The notes under the pieces were generated by a model. That model was not told where the DNA came from, did not search any database, and was given only the letters and a program-made list of their open reading frames with translations. A DNA stretch of 64,000 bases. It comes from Chaunax sp. Z400 (Eukaryota; Chordata; Actinopteri; Lophiiformes; Chaunacidae). Made by a program: the position numbers and the translations under genes. Positions 14,301 through 24,948 of this stretch are shown in pieces; positions within the stretch are counted from its first letter, which is position 1, and the number at the start of each line of letters is the position of its first letter. The DNA is taken from assembly GCA_037577475.1 (NCBI GenBank), contig JBAGJB010000137.1:532501-596500 (forward strand), written 5' to 3'.

Positions 14301-17300
14301 AGAAATGGCTTCATGTAGAACATTTACCAAACTAACAAGAAGGGCCAAATAATTGAGTTTGGCCTAGACGGCCTAGTCTGAGACAGACTGACTAGTTCAG
14401 TGGTGAGATCAGTCCAAACTGTGCTCATCAACAGCTGCTGCTCACCTTAGCAGGTAAGAGACCCCCGTTAGAAATCCAAATGGATGTCACATGTGTCCTT
14501 TATTTGTCATGGTTGCTGCACACCTGGACTTACTGCTGTCCACTTGTGAACCATGACATGAATCTGTCTCATGAAGGCCTCGGTGTTGACGTGCTATAAT
14601 TTGGTCCGTTGTGAATTAGCTTGTGCTCACCATGTGCACAGGTATTTGTTATGGTGGCCTCCCTATCTCAGCTAAGCTGTGTTCTCATTTCTTTCGTGTG
14701 TCCAGGTGGTACTCAAAGTGTGTGCTGCAGCACAAAGGTCAAGAAATCATGGATGGACTGAGTCAGGCCTTAACTGGTAAGTTTTCTGGTTACATTTTTT
14801 TCTGCTTCATACATTCCCTTTTTAAATGCTGTTTGCAATGTGTTTTATGATGACCCTGATGAAGGCCACAAGCCCAAACGTGTCGGTCTATAATAATAAA
14901 GTTGTTCCTAATACTTCAAGTGTTGCTGGAGTTTTTGCCCTTTGGACCTTTTTCCCTTCTCCGTGTGAAGGAGGTGAAGTTGTGCCACAAACCCCTCTCT
15001 GTCTCTACAAAGTCCCCACCAGTCAAATGTTTTCTTCTTGTTCCTGAAGGGTCAGGACGACGTGCAGAGTCGCTGTAGGAGAACCTGTATTCACGCCCAT
15101 TGGTCCAAGTGTCCATTTTCTCTGCGCTCGTTGAAAATCTGATTTTTAAGAGGCAGGACTGCAATAGTTAGGAGCCAATCCTGGTCCAGTACTCGGCAAA
15201 CAAACGTGATGTGGACACTTAAAGCCTCCGTTGTTCATTGACTGAGAAGGGACCCCACAGTGACGTAGGAGGCAGCTTGTGTCAAACAGATAAACTGTTG
15301 TGATGAAAATCATATTCATTTGTTCTGGAATTTTTAAAAAGGGAAAAGGAGTACGGCATATTAAGTTCTTTAATGTATTTATACTTGATGCAAAAACCAC
15401 ATGAAACACACATCAGAGAATTGTTCTACATGTGTGGAGGGGATCTTTTAAATACACATGAATCTCAGCATTGGTAAGTAAAGTTTTCCATCTTTGTGTT
15501 TGTTTTCCAGGGGCCCTGGGAGACTACCTGAAGTTCAACAAGTGCCTGCCTTCGCGCATCATTGTGTACCGAGACGGAGTTGGAGACGGCCAGCTGTCCA
15601 GCGTGGTCAACTATGAGGTGGCACAGATCAAGGACTGCATCAAGAAAATGGGACAGGACTACATGTGAGTGACTGTTTGAAAGGTGACATCACATGTATT
15701 CGACACTAGGACACCATTATCTACCTGTTCAATGTAAATAATCTTATAGTGTCAGGGCAGACAGTAAAAACTAAAATAATGTACATGGATGTTCACAAAT
15801 GAAAGAATGCTTTCATTTCCTTTTAAAATGAACTGACACTGAAAGCTGTGTGATTTCTGTAAACAGACACACTACACCATGTTGATGAGCCAACACTGAA
15901 ACACACATTCAGCTTCTTGACTGTGCTCTTTAGTCAAAAGCCCTCGGCTGAGTGAAGATAGTGATTTTACAAACCGTGGCAGAAGAAAGCTGATTGAGTT
16001 TTATCTGCAGTGGTCTTTAGGATGTGGACATGGCTGAGATTTCCTTTCATCAGGAGTGAAGATAGACACAGTTTATAAACGAAAGAAGTACAAGACACTC
16101 TTTTCAGCCGAGTAACAGACTCAGCTCTATGAACCTCTGATCTGAGGATGACATGTTGGTAACAGACTCAGCTCTATGAACCTCTGATCTGAGGATGACA
16201 TGTTGGTAACAGACTCAGCTCTATCAACCTCTGATCTGAGGATGACATGTTGGTAACAGACTCAGCTCTATCAACCTCTGATCTGAGGATGACATGTTGG
16301 TAACAGACTCAGCTCTATGAACCTCTGATCTGAGGATGACATGTTGGTAACAGACTCAGCTCTATGAACCTCTGATCTGAGGATGACATGTTGGTAACAG
16401 ACTCAGCTCTATCAACCTCTGATCTGAGGATGACATGTTGGTAACAGACTCAGCTCTATGAACCTCTGATCTGAGGATGACATGTTGGTAACAGACTCAG
16501 CTCTATGAACCTCTGATCTGAGGATGACATGTTGGTAACAGACTCAGCTCTATGAACCTCTGATCTGAGGATGACATGTTGGTAACAGACTCAGCTCTAT
16601 CAACCTCTGATCTGAGGATGACATGTTGGTAACAGACTCAGCTCTATCAACCTCTGATCTGAGGATGACATGTTGGTAACAGACTCAGCTCTATCAACCT
16701 CTGATCTGAGGATGACATGTTGGTAACCCACCAGCTGATGTTAATGGTCATAGTTTGGAAGCTCACCCATCTGATGGAGGTTCTCTATCTGCTCATTTAG
16801 GCCCAAGCTGAGTGTGGTGGTGGTGAAGAAGCGCATCGCCACCAGGTTCTTCGCCCGCTTGCACGGCAAGGTGACCAACCCCCCTCCCGGCACCGTCATT
16901 GACTCAGAGGTCACCCGTCCAGAGTGGTAAGTTTTTAGCTTCTTGTAGTTAGCATTGTCCTGAGGGAGGGAGGCAGGTGTTCAGAGGTTCTTGTTTCAAT
17001 TAAAAGAATATGGAAAGTCTTAATCTGAACCCTTATAATCAGATCTGTGTAGAAATAGTTGTAAATGGGGACGAACCAGACCTTCTGGAACCATCAGATC
17101 TGTGGAAAGTCATTAGCTGCTTAGGCTAATACGCCTTATAATGGCAAGTAAAATCTGGTAGTGGTGGTTAACCGCTGCAGCCCTGGTTTGCAGGTATGAC
17201 TTCTACATCGTGAGCCAGGCTGTCCGCAATGGATGCGTCTCCCCGACCCACTACAACGTCGTGTTCGACACCAGCGGACTGAAGCCTGACCACATGCAGC

Positions 17301-18057
17301 GGCTCACCCTCAAGCTGTGCCACATGTACTTCAACTGGCAGGTAGGCCAACGCCATGTTCAGCATAAAGAGCAGAGCACATACCCCCAACGAGAGAGCCG
17401 TATTCTAGTGAAAACTGAAAACACAATTCTGGTATCAATAACGTCACAATTGTTGTGACATTTTCATGCTTCATTAGCTACGCATGGAAACTAAGTGTGA
17501 AATGATTGTTCTGAATCCATATGATCTCAACTACACGATGATGATGATGATGATGAACTGTCATCAGAACCGATACATCGGTTCTGATGACAGTTCATCA
17601 TATTCACATCTGGATCAGGTTCTAGTCGGTCAGAGGTTCCCTTAGCTGGATTCTCTCTTTATGATTGGAAGATTACTTTTCAACATATTTATGAAAAAGA
17701 AAAAAAAGTTTCCTGGTTCTGGATCAGGATCTAGATCTGGATCGACACCATTGTTTAATGGATTTGTGCCTGGCTCCAGCCCAGCCCCTCCATAAACTCT
17801 AATGACATTTGGTTCGTAACGTTCAGATAATCCTGCTGACAGAACAACAAACAAACACACGGGTGAAAATGACCTCGTTGGCAGAGGTAATAAAGGTCGG
17901 TGTGATTTGTGAGTTGACTCTATCTTCTCTGATGCTTTAGGCGGTCGTCAGAGTGCCCGCTCCCTGCCAGTACGCCCACAAGTTGGCTTTCCTCGTGGGT
18001 CAGAGCATCCACAGGGAGCCCAACGTCAAGCTGGACGACCTGCTCTTCTATCTTTGA
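1937..18057 (+). CDS. piwil1: Piwi-like protein 1 (PIWIL1/Ziwi), complete 20-exon gene
   Basis: This is a germline PIWI-clade Argonaute that binds piRNAs and slices transposon transcripts in germ granules. Exons: 1937-2002, 3448-3565, 3903-4031, 4092-4306, 4576-4697, 4901-4981, 6442-6639, 7155-7263, 8161-8287, 8510-8627, 12305-12419, 12529-12716, 12946-13018, 13151-13351, 13893-13996, 14706-14776, 15511-15664, 16801-16926, 17194-17341, 17941-18057. All introns are GT-AG and all phases agree. The sum is 2580 bases, 859 codons plus stop, close to the roughly 861 residues of mammalian PIWIL1. The start MTGRARARARGRG is the family's N-terminus; its RG/RA dipeptides (also GRGRQ and RRGRRRDF) are candidate arginine-methylation sites for Tudor proteins. 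A PAZ domain lies at about residues 270-390, then MID and PIWI. The catalytic set is D630 (VGIDCYHD), E668 (HKGQE), D700 (YRDGVGDGQ) and H834 (YAHKLAFLVGQ). The protein ends LDDLLFYL. No lesion was found, so it is probably functional. Confidence 0.96.
2322..2357. repeat. (TA)n microsatellite in piwil1 intron 1
   Basis: Uninterrupted TA dinucleotides for about 35 bases after 'tatgtg'. The flanks are AT-rich, with several 'agatatct'-like words at 2445-2560. Confidence 0.95.
3060..3112 (-). repeat. Short retroelement tail resembling 25.45 kb
   Basis: The words 'aagataagata', 'ctttatta' and 'ggggaaattctc' recur at 25.45-25.50 kb. On the minus strand they read as a '...aataaag...tatcttatctt' tail, a common retroelement 3' end in teleosts. 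The class is inferred. Confidence 0.5.
3128..3335. repeat. Dispersed repeat shared with 38.64-38.84 kb
   Basis: Both places share, in the same order, 'aatcatgtttatcat', 'ttatctagat..', 'ttgcttacctt'-like text, 'tctcaact/tctcagct' and 'tattggtggc(a/g)gtgcc' followed by 'tgtctct'. Divergence is high, so this is an old element copy of unknown class. A short reading frame here (3191-3385) is not considered a gene. Confidence 0.5.
5611..5837 (-). mobile_element. tRNA-derived SINE in piwil1 intron 6
   Basis: On the minus strand the element opens with a pol III box A-like 'gtggctcagcggtagagcgg' and a box B 'ggttcgatcccc'. A body follows with 'tgtccttgggcaagatactg' and the end 'agtccatttaccattta'. 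Related copies are at 24.34-24.62 kb and 48.06-48.36 kb. This copy has no 5S-like head, unlike the 24-kb copy. Confidence 0.8.
8862..10165. repeat. Tandemly duplicated ~0.65-kb unit in piwil1 intron 10
   Basis: Copy 1 (about 8862-9515) and copy 2 (about 9517-10165) share long blocks in the same order: 'gcacactcttctct', 'ccttccttcgtctt', 'tttagtggtactgttct', 'aaaaatagacgtataaa', 'actcaaatggggacgtcc' and 'ttttgataataattgaca'. The offset drifts from about 652 to 689 bases, so small insertions followed the duplication. A third fragment ('catttagttggatcttaca', then 'cacacccaggattagtgtgac') lies at 10.24-10.31 kb. It is probably a mobile element inserted or duplicated in tandem; no coding frame supports a class. 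Confidence 0.75.
10386..10510. mobile_element. Remnant of a DNA-transposon end
   Basis: The stretch starts 'gttagggtgactagatgtcc' and continues with 'gcgggaccgcac' and 'cttgtcccgcatcccgcatt'. This resembles terminal sequences of non-autonomous DNA transposons known from many vertebrates. Only one end is recognised and no target duplication could be assigned. Confidence 0.35.
14098..14305. repeat. AT-rich tandem repeat after piwil1 exon 15
   Basis: Short units 'aaagaaatatgcaaa' and 'aaatatgtacgtaaag' alternate. A larger unit containing 'agacagac(g/a)ccatctctta' followed by 'cacaaaga' occurs twice (about 14160 and 14272). It begins about 100 bases after the exon 15 donor. Confidence 0.8.
16113..16726. 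repeat. 47-bp minisatellite, 13 copies, in piwil1 intron 17
   Basis: The unit runs from 'taacagactcagctctat' to 'ggatgacatgttgg' (47 bases). It is repeated 13 times with essentially one variable position (ctatGaac or ctatCaac). In order the variants read G G C C G G C G G G C C C, so pairs and triplets have been copied as blocks. The array ends 75 bases before the exon 18 acceptor. Confidence 0.95.
17550..17601. repeat. Perfect 25-bp inverted repeat with 2-base spacer
   Basis: Left arm 17550-17574 and right arm 17577-17601 are exact reverse complements, separated only by 'ac'. The arm core is 'gaactgtcatcagaaccgat'. A GAT/ATG trinucleotide run precedes it. It lies in piwil1 intron 19 and could form a cruciform in DNA or a hairpin in the pre-mRNA. 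Confidence 0.95.
17800..17892. repeat. Dispersed repeat ending 'gaggtaata' (copy 1)
   Basis: The words 'taatcctgctgacaga', 'caaacaaacac' and 'ttggcagaggtaata' form the tail of a teleost repeat. The same tail is seen at 19.97-20.09 kb ('gtgtaatgctgctaacagcc', 'cctggtggaggtaa') and 27.36-27.64 kb. Class unknown. Confidence 0.5.
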
Positions 18058-18136
18058 GCACTTTTAGTATTTGGTTCAGTTTAAGTTACGTTAAGGTTCA
18101 TTTTGTTGTTCAATGTTTTGAATGTTTTTTGTTCTA

Positions 18137-18142
18137 ATTAAA
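18137..18142 (+). terminator. Polyadenylation signal of piwil1
   Basis: ATTAAA occurs 80 bases after the piwil1 stop in a T-rich 3' UTR, followed by GT/T-rich sequence. It is the only close candidate for the signal. Confidence 0.6.
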
Positions 18143-20220
18143 GCTGAATGTTTTTGTTTGCTTAAAACTGTGTCTTCATCTTTAGAGGTAAAGCACATTG
18201 TGGGGTTGTAGACACACCATCAGTGAACACTCAGCCATTCATTCTGATCCTTCTACTGTCCTCATGTAAAGGTCCTGGAGCTCCAACTGGACACATGGAA
18301 GCTTTTGAATTTTTGATTGAACCATTTCTGAAGCTGGAAGTCTCAAAACGCTCGTGAAGATGATGATGATGATGATGAGTGAGACAAACTGATGCTAACA
18401 GAACCCATCAGGTTTATACCTGTAGCTGTATTCAACTCAGAGACAATGGAAATCCTAAATGATGTCATATTTATTGGGGTATATTGAGACTAAACATAAG
18501 CTGTGTCCCAAATCACATACTTCCATACTCAAAGTGACCAGTTTGAGTCTATAAGTGTTCTTACTACTAAGCCAAAACCCAGTATACTGTAAGTACAGTA
18601 TACTCAAAATGAATTGATTGTGGAATGATGGACACTTCTCACCCTCAATGATCGCCATGATCTAGAATCTACTAACTTTCATGTCTTATAAGTAAAGCAA
18701 ATACACGATACAAAGACACAGTGAAATGGTTTTGACAGAAGTAAACAAAAAGAAGAAGAAGACAGGGCGGGGCCTCCACATAGGAGTACACCTCACAGTC
18801 TGAACATGGAGCTCTGGGATCTTCTGTGAATGATGTCATTTTCCAGTCAGTTGATAAGGCGATGCTTTTGTATGTGTTGATTTCTCAGGTTAGGTGTGCA
18901 GCATAAGTTACCATGGTGATGTACCCCGTTAGAAATGAACCAGCATCTGAACACTGAACACCACGGGTAACTTGGAGTTACCTTGCTAACCACCAACCCG
19001 GCTCTGTGTTACCAGTCTCTGGACAGAGTCAGAGAGTGGAGGAGGAAGTTGGAGAAAGTAGCTAACCTTCATGTGATTAAGACTTGTGATGTTGGGAGCT
19101 TTTCTCTTGAAGCTTTTAAAGTTTGGGTGCAGTAAAAAGACAGCGAGGTGTTGTTTTCCAGCTTAAATTACATGTATTCTGTCCTCTCGTAACACATCAA
19201 CTTCATTTTTGCAGTCAAAAGGCAGCAAAAACAGAACAGCCATTTAAATCCAAACTCTAGTTTTCTATCTTATTCTTTTTAACATAACAGACGCCCTGTT
19301 CCTCTCTGTACACCTCAGTCATCATCTCTGCCTCACACACACTGTCACTTCACTTTCCAGCTCTCTGGCTAGAGCAATTAGCTCATATGGTTCAGCTGGG
19401 CAGCAACCATTGTCCTGCCTGCCTGGAAGACTGTGGGGTTTGTAGTCTTTTAATGGACGTGATGGGTTGTAGTCCTTGTTGCTGACACCAGGAGGGAATG
19501 TGTCTCCCTTGTATGACACAACCTCTCATGACACAAACTTTAAAACATTACATCTTCACTGAACATTTATATGGACTTAAAATGAGCAGATCGCCAGCAA
19601 ATAAAGTGATAACACAGTTTCCAACAAGACAGCCTGTGTTTCAACCATTTAGTTATTTCAGTAGGTCATCTATCGACACTATGAGACAAAATTCCACCCT
19701 GAGGAACACCATCAATAAATGTGAAGTGGGACAGATAACTCATTATCTGATGGACTTACCAGAGGACCAGTATCCTAAGAGTATACTTGCAACGTCTCTT
19801 ACAAACAATTTATTACCATTTTTTCATGATTAATTCTGTCAAATGTCTTGGAAGCATCAAGAAAACACATAATGAAACTAGAAGGGCTCTCAGTAGGTCA
19901 TATACCTCAGGAATTGGTGAAAAAAGCTAGTTAAAAGTAAGTGGAACATTTTTTTTAATTTTCTCCCACATGTCCAACCTTCCCACCAGGTTTCATGAAA
20001 ATCCATCGGGTAATTTTTGTGTAATGCTGCTAACAGCCAGACAAACAAACATCAGTGAAAACATAATTTCCCTGGTGGAGGTAAATACATGTATGCTAAT
20101 CTGTTGGAGCCAGTCTCTCAAAGTCTTTCAATTGACAATAACTCCAATGTTACACAGCAACAAGCTCAAGGGAATGAACTGTAAAAGTCAGTGTGCATAT
20201 ATTTCCTTTTTGTTTGGCAG
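18143..20220. other. Intergenic region between piwil1 and the spdl1 fragment
   Basis: No coding exon is seen. Specifically there is nothing like the upstream Spindly exons that should precede 20221. The region contains a GAT trinucleotide run (about 18357-18378) and a repeat copy at about 19965-20090. The rest is unrecognised. Confidence 0.6.
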
Positions 20221-21629
20221 CTGGAGGATAAGCGCGCTGTGATGGAGAGACAGCTCATCAGTATGAAGGCTCAGTATCAGTCACTGCAGAAACAACAGGC
20301 CTTCAGCAAACAGCAGCTGCAGCACATGAAGGTACTGGAATAAGACATGCACATAGAAACGCGGTCTGTTGTTTGCGACAGCAGCGAGGATGTGTTTGTG
20401 TTGTGCAGGTCCAGATAGCCACTCTGATGCAGCTCGATCCCGACCTAAAAATGAGATTGGTTTGATAAGACAGAAATTAATTTAAGCCAATAATGAAAAT
20501 GTTAACAATGTCTTCTAATAAACAACACACAGCCTGACTTTTATTAAAGGTTGTCATGGATCATAGGATTCACACATTTCTGTTCTGAATATGTAAAGAG
20601 ATGAAAATGATATGAAATAACGTAAAACTACCTGATGAAGACAAATCTAGTCAGACAAGAAAGAAGTAAACATTGCTGTGATTTAAGATATTTCATCAGT
20701 TCACGTTTTGCATGCAGTGTTGTGATGGTTTCTTTGTGCATGTGGTCCATGTTGAGTGAAGCTCTGTCTGTCCTCAGTAAGGATGCAGAGCGTCTCGGAG
20801 ATGAACTTTCCCTGCAAAGGATGAAATCTTTGTCTGAGAGCCAGAGAGCTTTGGAGCTGGAGAGGAAGCTCTACTCATCTGAGCGGCAGCTCAAACAGGT
20901 CTGTAAACCCTGCATCTCCTGGTCACACAGAAACACAACAGTACCAACGCTTCCACACAATAAAGGGTTCTGAAAACATGCATGTTTGTATTCTGAAGTA
21001 GCAAAGTGCAAAGAGATAGCACAGATTTATAAAGCAGGAAAGGACAGTGTTGTTTAGTTAACTGTAGGTCTGAGTGTGTTTGAGCTGATCCAAACGGAAT
21101 CAGCAGCAAAACACTGAGCTGTCTGCATGAGCAGTGACCATGTTAACTTTATAGTCTGTTCTGTCAAACCTACAGGGAGCAAGTTTCTGACACACTTTGT
21201 ATTGTTCGTGTGTTTTCTGTGCTTCAGACTCAGAGTGACAAGTTCAAACTGCAGCTACGGGTAGAGGAGCTCCAGCTCAAATATCAACCCAAAGGCAAGC
21301 ACAACAACACCAAAGCCATGTTTTTACATCGGTCACGTTTCTCTGGTGTTTCGGATTAAAGTTTAAGGAACTGTTGGTCGTACTGAAAAGGATGCAGCTA
21401 CATTTTAAACGTCCATGTATGACTCAGACTCTAACATCGCCTCCTTCTGTTATTTTCATGTTTAGAGGCAAACAAGAATCTGATCCAGGGGAGGAAGAAT
21501 GAAAAGCTTCCTGTTGACAACATACCCTCCTCTGAGCAGACATTGGAGGAGGGCAAGGAGGTTGTTGCCATGGAAATACGAAGACTGCAGACCATGAAGC
21601 ACACACATCTCTTCCAGCTGAGGCAGTGA
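20221..21629 (+). pseudogene. spdl1: Partial spdl1 (protein Spindly): internal exons only
   Basis: Spindly is a coiled-coil adaptor that recruits dynein-dynactin to kinetochores. Exons: 20221-20331 (EDKRAVMERQLISMKAQYQS), 20409-about 20459 (QIATLMQL), 20778-20898 (DELSLQRMKSLSESQRALEL), 21228-21294 (KLQLRVEELQLKYQPK) and 21466-21629 (NEKLPVDNI ... LFQLRQ, stop). They match roughly residues 260-490 of the about 605-residue vertebrate protein. Missing are the N-terminal coiled coil, the dynactin-binding Spindly box just before the first exon, a block between exons 2 and 3, and the C-terminal tail with its prenylation motif. The intron after 21294 would use a GC donor (g|gcaagc). Retained introns rule out a retrocopy. 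This is most likely a dead duplicated fragment; an assembly gap is the alternative. Confidence 0.8.
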
Positions 21630-21971
21630 GCTCCACACAGGGTGTGTGCATCAGAGGTCGGTACCTTTGTCGACTGAAACAGGATCAGAGTGAAGTAAAA
21701 CTGAGTTCTGATACACAACATGAGCAACACACACAGGCTGCAAGACCAAGACAGAGTATTAGGAACTTCCATTACGTGATGAAAGGTTGGGTACCAAACC
21801 CAGTACTTTTAAGAGTAGCAGCAAAATCACGTCAGTACTACTGAGAACCGATTTATGTCAGTGAGAGAGCATCTGACTGAGAGAGTAAGACTCCATCATC
21901 CCTGTGTGGCTACACTTCACAAAACTCACTGTAATATCTGTAACCTGAGGAAACACCTGGTCCAAAACTAA

Positions 21972-22835
21972 ATATACTGAGCAACAGTAGAAACGCATAT
22001 GTTTTTTTGATGTCATTCCATCCTGTCAATCTTAAATATCAAAGGTAGATTATGGTTCACACATCTTTATTCACCCTTTAGCCATACAGAAAAATCGTTT
22101 TTGTGCAGATTAGTGGTTTTTGTCTTAGTGTTTACAAGTCAGAAAGTGTGGATGGTGAGACAGAGAACAACAATAGTCACTACCGTGCGTGTCTACCTCC
22201 AGCATTTATCACTACTTTACCCGGTGATCCTGAACGTCACGCAGATGCGCTATTGGGTTGAGATCTGTTGAATATGCTGGTCAAGGAAGGACAGTGACAT
22301 TGTTCTGGTCCAGGCTACTCCTGACAGACATGAGCCACATGTGGTCTGACATTGTCATGCATGAAGGTGATGCCTGATTGCTGTATCCTGGGAATGACAT
22401 GTGGACCTGGGACCGTATCTCGGTAACAGATAGCTGTCAGTGTACCGTGGATGTGGACCAGGTCTGCCCGACATCCATTAGCAATGGCTCCCCACATCAT
22501 GACATCACCACCAAATGGTCGACTTCCTGGATGTATGCTGCAGGAGAGCGTTCCCCACGGCAACGATACACACGCCTACGACCATCAGCTCTGTGCAAGT
22601 TAAATCTGGACTTGTCACTGAATGCAATGAGCCATAACATCTGTAACATCTGTGCTGAACGTGTCTGCAGAGATCCGGCCATCAGCATCATCATCATCAT
22701 CCTAACTGCCTGGTCACGTAAGCTTAGTGGAAGTCGTGACATCATCAGTTGTTTCAGTAGGACATTAATTAGACTCGGTAAATTATCGCCTTGACCAGGT
22801 CTTTTCATTCATGCAGAAAAAAATCTCACCAACAT
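21972..22835 (-). mobile_element. Fossil Tc1/mariner-like transposon
   Basis: The minus strand carries broken pieces of a Tc1-like transposase. FSDKSRFNLHRADGRRRVY at about 22.6 kb holds the first catalytic Asp. MMWGAIANG and MHDNVRPHVA hold the second Asp, and SLTSIFNRSQPNSA is at the C-terminal side. The pieces lie in different frames with stops between them, and an ATG/CAT repeat (about 22686-22701) interrupts the middle. One end near 21972 reads 'tatactgagcaacagtagaa', similar to the end of the 40-kb element. The opposite end could not be placed exactly. Confidence 0.75.
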
Positions 22836-24061
22836 CATCGTTTACTTTGAAATGAACCAATGACTGTTTTTTCTATGTTATGACTAAATGATGGTTATTC
22901 ATGATTTAACAAGTTTTGGTTGTGGGTACTTGAAAAACTCATTTCTATGTATTACATGTTTGTTTGTTTCAGTAGATTAGGGCTAGTGGAAGGAAAATAT
23001 TGGGTTTTTAAAATGATGTGTTTCTACTGTTATGATATTGAAGTGATATTGAGTCATTGTGTGTGTGGTTATGGCCTTATTACAGTACACTGTTACATGT
23101 AAGGCAGTGTTTATCAGACGTATTCATTTGATAATGGTTTATTTCATGGGACAGCTACATCATTCATCATACATAGACAAACAGAATGAAACTGAGTTTT
23201 AAAACCTTTGCCCAGTTTCATAGTTTTTATAGGGAATGCTAATAAGAAAACACGTCCAGAGAAGGGCTTTTAAACAACAAAGAGAATAACACATTGAGAT
23301 AAAAACAAAGTGAGAGCATCAAGGTAAAACAGACATTTAAAAACATGACAGAAATGACAGGAGAAAACTAGACATGATGACATGTTTGTTGCTGGATTGA
23401 CCAGGATTTGGAAGTTCTCTTGAAACACTGAAGCTGCAGCAGATTTTAAGTGATCAGGCAGCAAGTTCCAGGAGTTTGCATCTTTGACAGAAAAAGCCGT
23501 CCTGAGCGAACAAAGTTATTCAGAGTGGAACTTCACTGTTATCACTAGAAGCTGCTCTGGTGCAGCTTCTCCAATTCTGCAATCTCGTGATGCGTTCACA
23601 AAAACTTTACTTCATGCTCTACATAATGAAAATGGATGAAGTTTGCAATCTTGTATTTGTGTAAAATGTGACAATGATGATACCTTGTTTACTTTTTGTC
23701 CAACATTTGAATGGCTCAACTGTAAAGACAGTATTATTACAGACTGGTTGGACTGGGACCAGCAGCAGATGTGTTGTCATCGAGTTCAGAGACAGTAGGG
23801 CACAGTCAAATGTCCAACACTTTCTTATCATCTTTTAACAGATCTTTTTAGCACGACAGTCTGAAATGATCCGTAACACTTAACCTCTGTTACTTTTCTA
23901 TTTCGATAAAACCACCCACAGTTTAATATTGATCTTTGTCATCACAGCCTTTCAGTGAAAATCATCCCACAATGTGTGGGTGAGGGTTAACCCCTCCAGC
24001 GACTGTCAGCTTGTGTTGTGCTGCTTTATTAAGACATGCTTCTCACTGTCTGCCCTTACAG
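22836..24061. other. Region before the trappc11 exons, no gene seen
   Basis: This is where trappc11 exons for the N-terminal 'foie gras' region would be expected. None is recognisable on the plus strand; the segment shows only AT-rich sequence and short chance reading frames. Confidence 0.55.
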
Positions 24062-24339
24062 GAGCTGATAATAGCTCTTCTCAGCAATGCTGTGGCCCAG
24101 TTTAAGAAGTACAAGTGCCCTCGAATGAAGAGTCACCTCAGTGAGTGTTCTTGAATACCTTCAGCAGCCTTATAGCAGGCCTCCAGTGGATCCTGCACAC
24201 ACTGTATTTTTCCTCATTCTGTCTTCTCTCCTACACAGTGGTGCAGATGGGAGAGGAGTACTACCATGCTAAGGACCGCACCAAAGCTCTAAAGTAAGTC
24301 AAAACACACGCTGGGCTTGTAAAGGACTATTCCACTTCA

Positions 24340-24716
24340 TAACTTGTTGTACTTGTGTAGCTTCAATCAGACCGACCACTCAAAGTGGTTTACAACACGA
24401 GCCAGCATTCACCCATTCATATAGTGGAGCCAGAGGCTACAACGCTCGCCCCTTCCTGTTCATCAGTAGTGATAACAATTCACACCAACACTCACCAATG
24501 GAACGGCCATCAGAAGTCCTTTGGAGCTTAGTATCTTTCCCAAGGACACTTCCACATGTAAACTACAAGCTGGGGGCCAAATCACTGACCACTCAATGTC
24601 CTGAGCCACAGCTGCCCCAAGCTTCCAGCACCTAGTCTTCCCAGGCCGTCTCCCATCTGAGTACTAACTAGGCCTGACCCTGCGTTGTGTCCCAGTTCGA
24701 ATGAGATCGGGACTAT
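24340..24716 (-). mobile_element. Chimeric 5S rRNA + tRNA-like SINE
   Basis: On the minus strand a 5S rRNA-like head (24716 down to 24617) runs directly into a tRNA-like part ('gtggctcaggacattgagtg', box B degenerate) and then the same body as the SINEs at 5.6 and 48.1 kb ('agtgtccttgggaaagatac'). A 5S head joined to a tRNA-related part is the layout known from AmnSINE1/DeuSINE-type elements. It lies in the intron between trappc11 exons 24239-24293 and 25034-25179. Confidence 0.75.
24617..24716 (-). rRNA. 5S rRNA-derived sequence (pseudogene, SINE head)
   Basis: The reverse complement contains recognisable 5S rRNA blocks: 'cccgatctcat', 'gggtcaggcctagttagtac', 'gatgggagac' and 'ggcctgggaa..ctaggtgctg'. 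These correspond to the internal promoter and 3' part of vertebrate 5S RNA. The first about 20 bases of 5S RNA are not recognisable and several bases differ, so it is not a functional 5S gene. It is continuous with the tRNA-like SINE. Confidence 0.8.
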
Positions 24717-24876
24717 TCAGTAAAGTGATCAGGCAGCTGAAACCTTTGAAACTGCCAAACATGCTTTCTGCTTACAGAAAGGTTTGTGTTGAAAGAGGAA
24801 AATCCAAACTGTGTACAATCAGTCATTAGTATAACCTAAAGTGTAAATATACACTCTATGTATATTTAGTGTACAG

Positions 24877-24877
<1 letters not shown>

Positions 24878-24945
<68 letters not shown>
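24878..24945. repeat. (TA)n microsatellite, about 68 bases
   Basis: A pure alternating TA run between 'caggtg' and 'acaggta'. It is self-complementary and lies about 90 bases upstream of a trappc11 exon. Confidence 0.95.

Positions 24946-24948
<3 letters not shown>

Noticed and set aside
16113..16726. CRISPR array (regularly repeated 47-bp units)
   Set aside because: Units are contiguous without unique spacers and lie in a vertebrate intron; it is a minisatellite.
24617..24716. Functional 5S rRNA gene
   Set aside because: Several substitutions, missing 5' start, and direct continuation into a SINE body.
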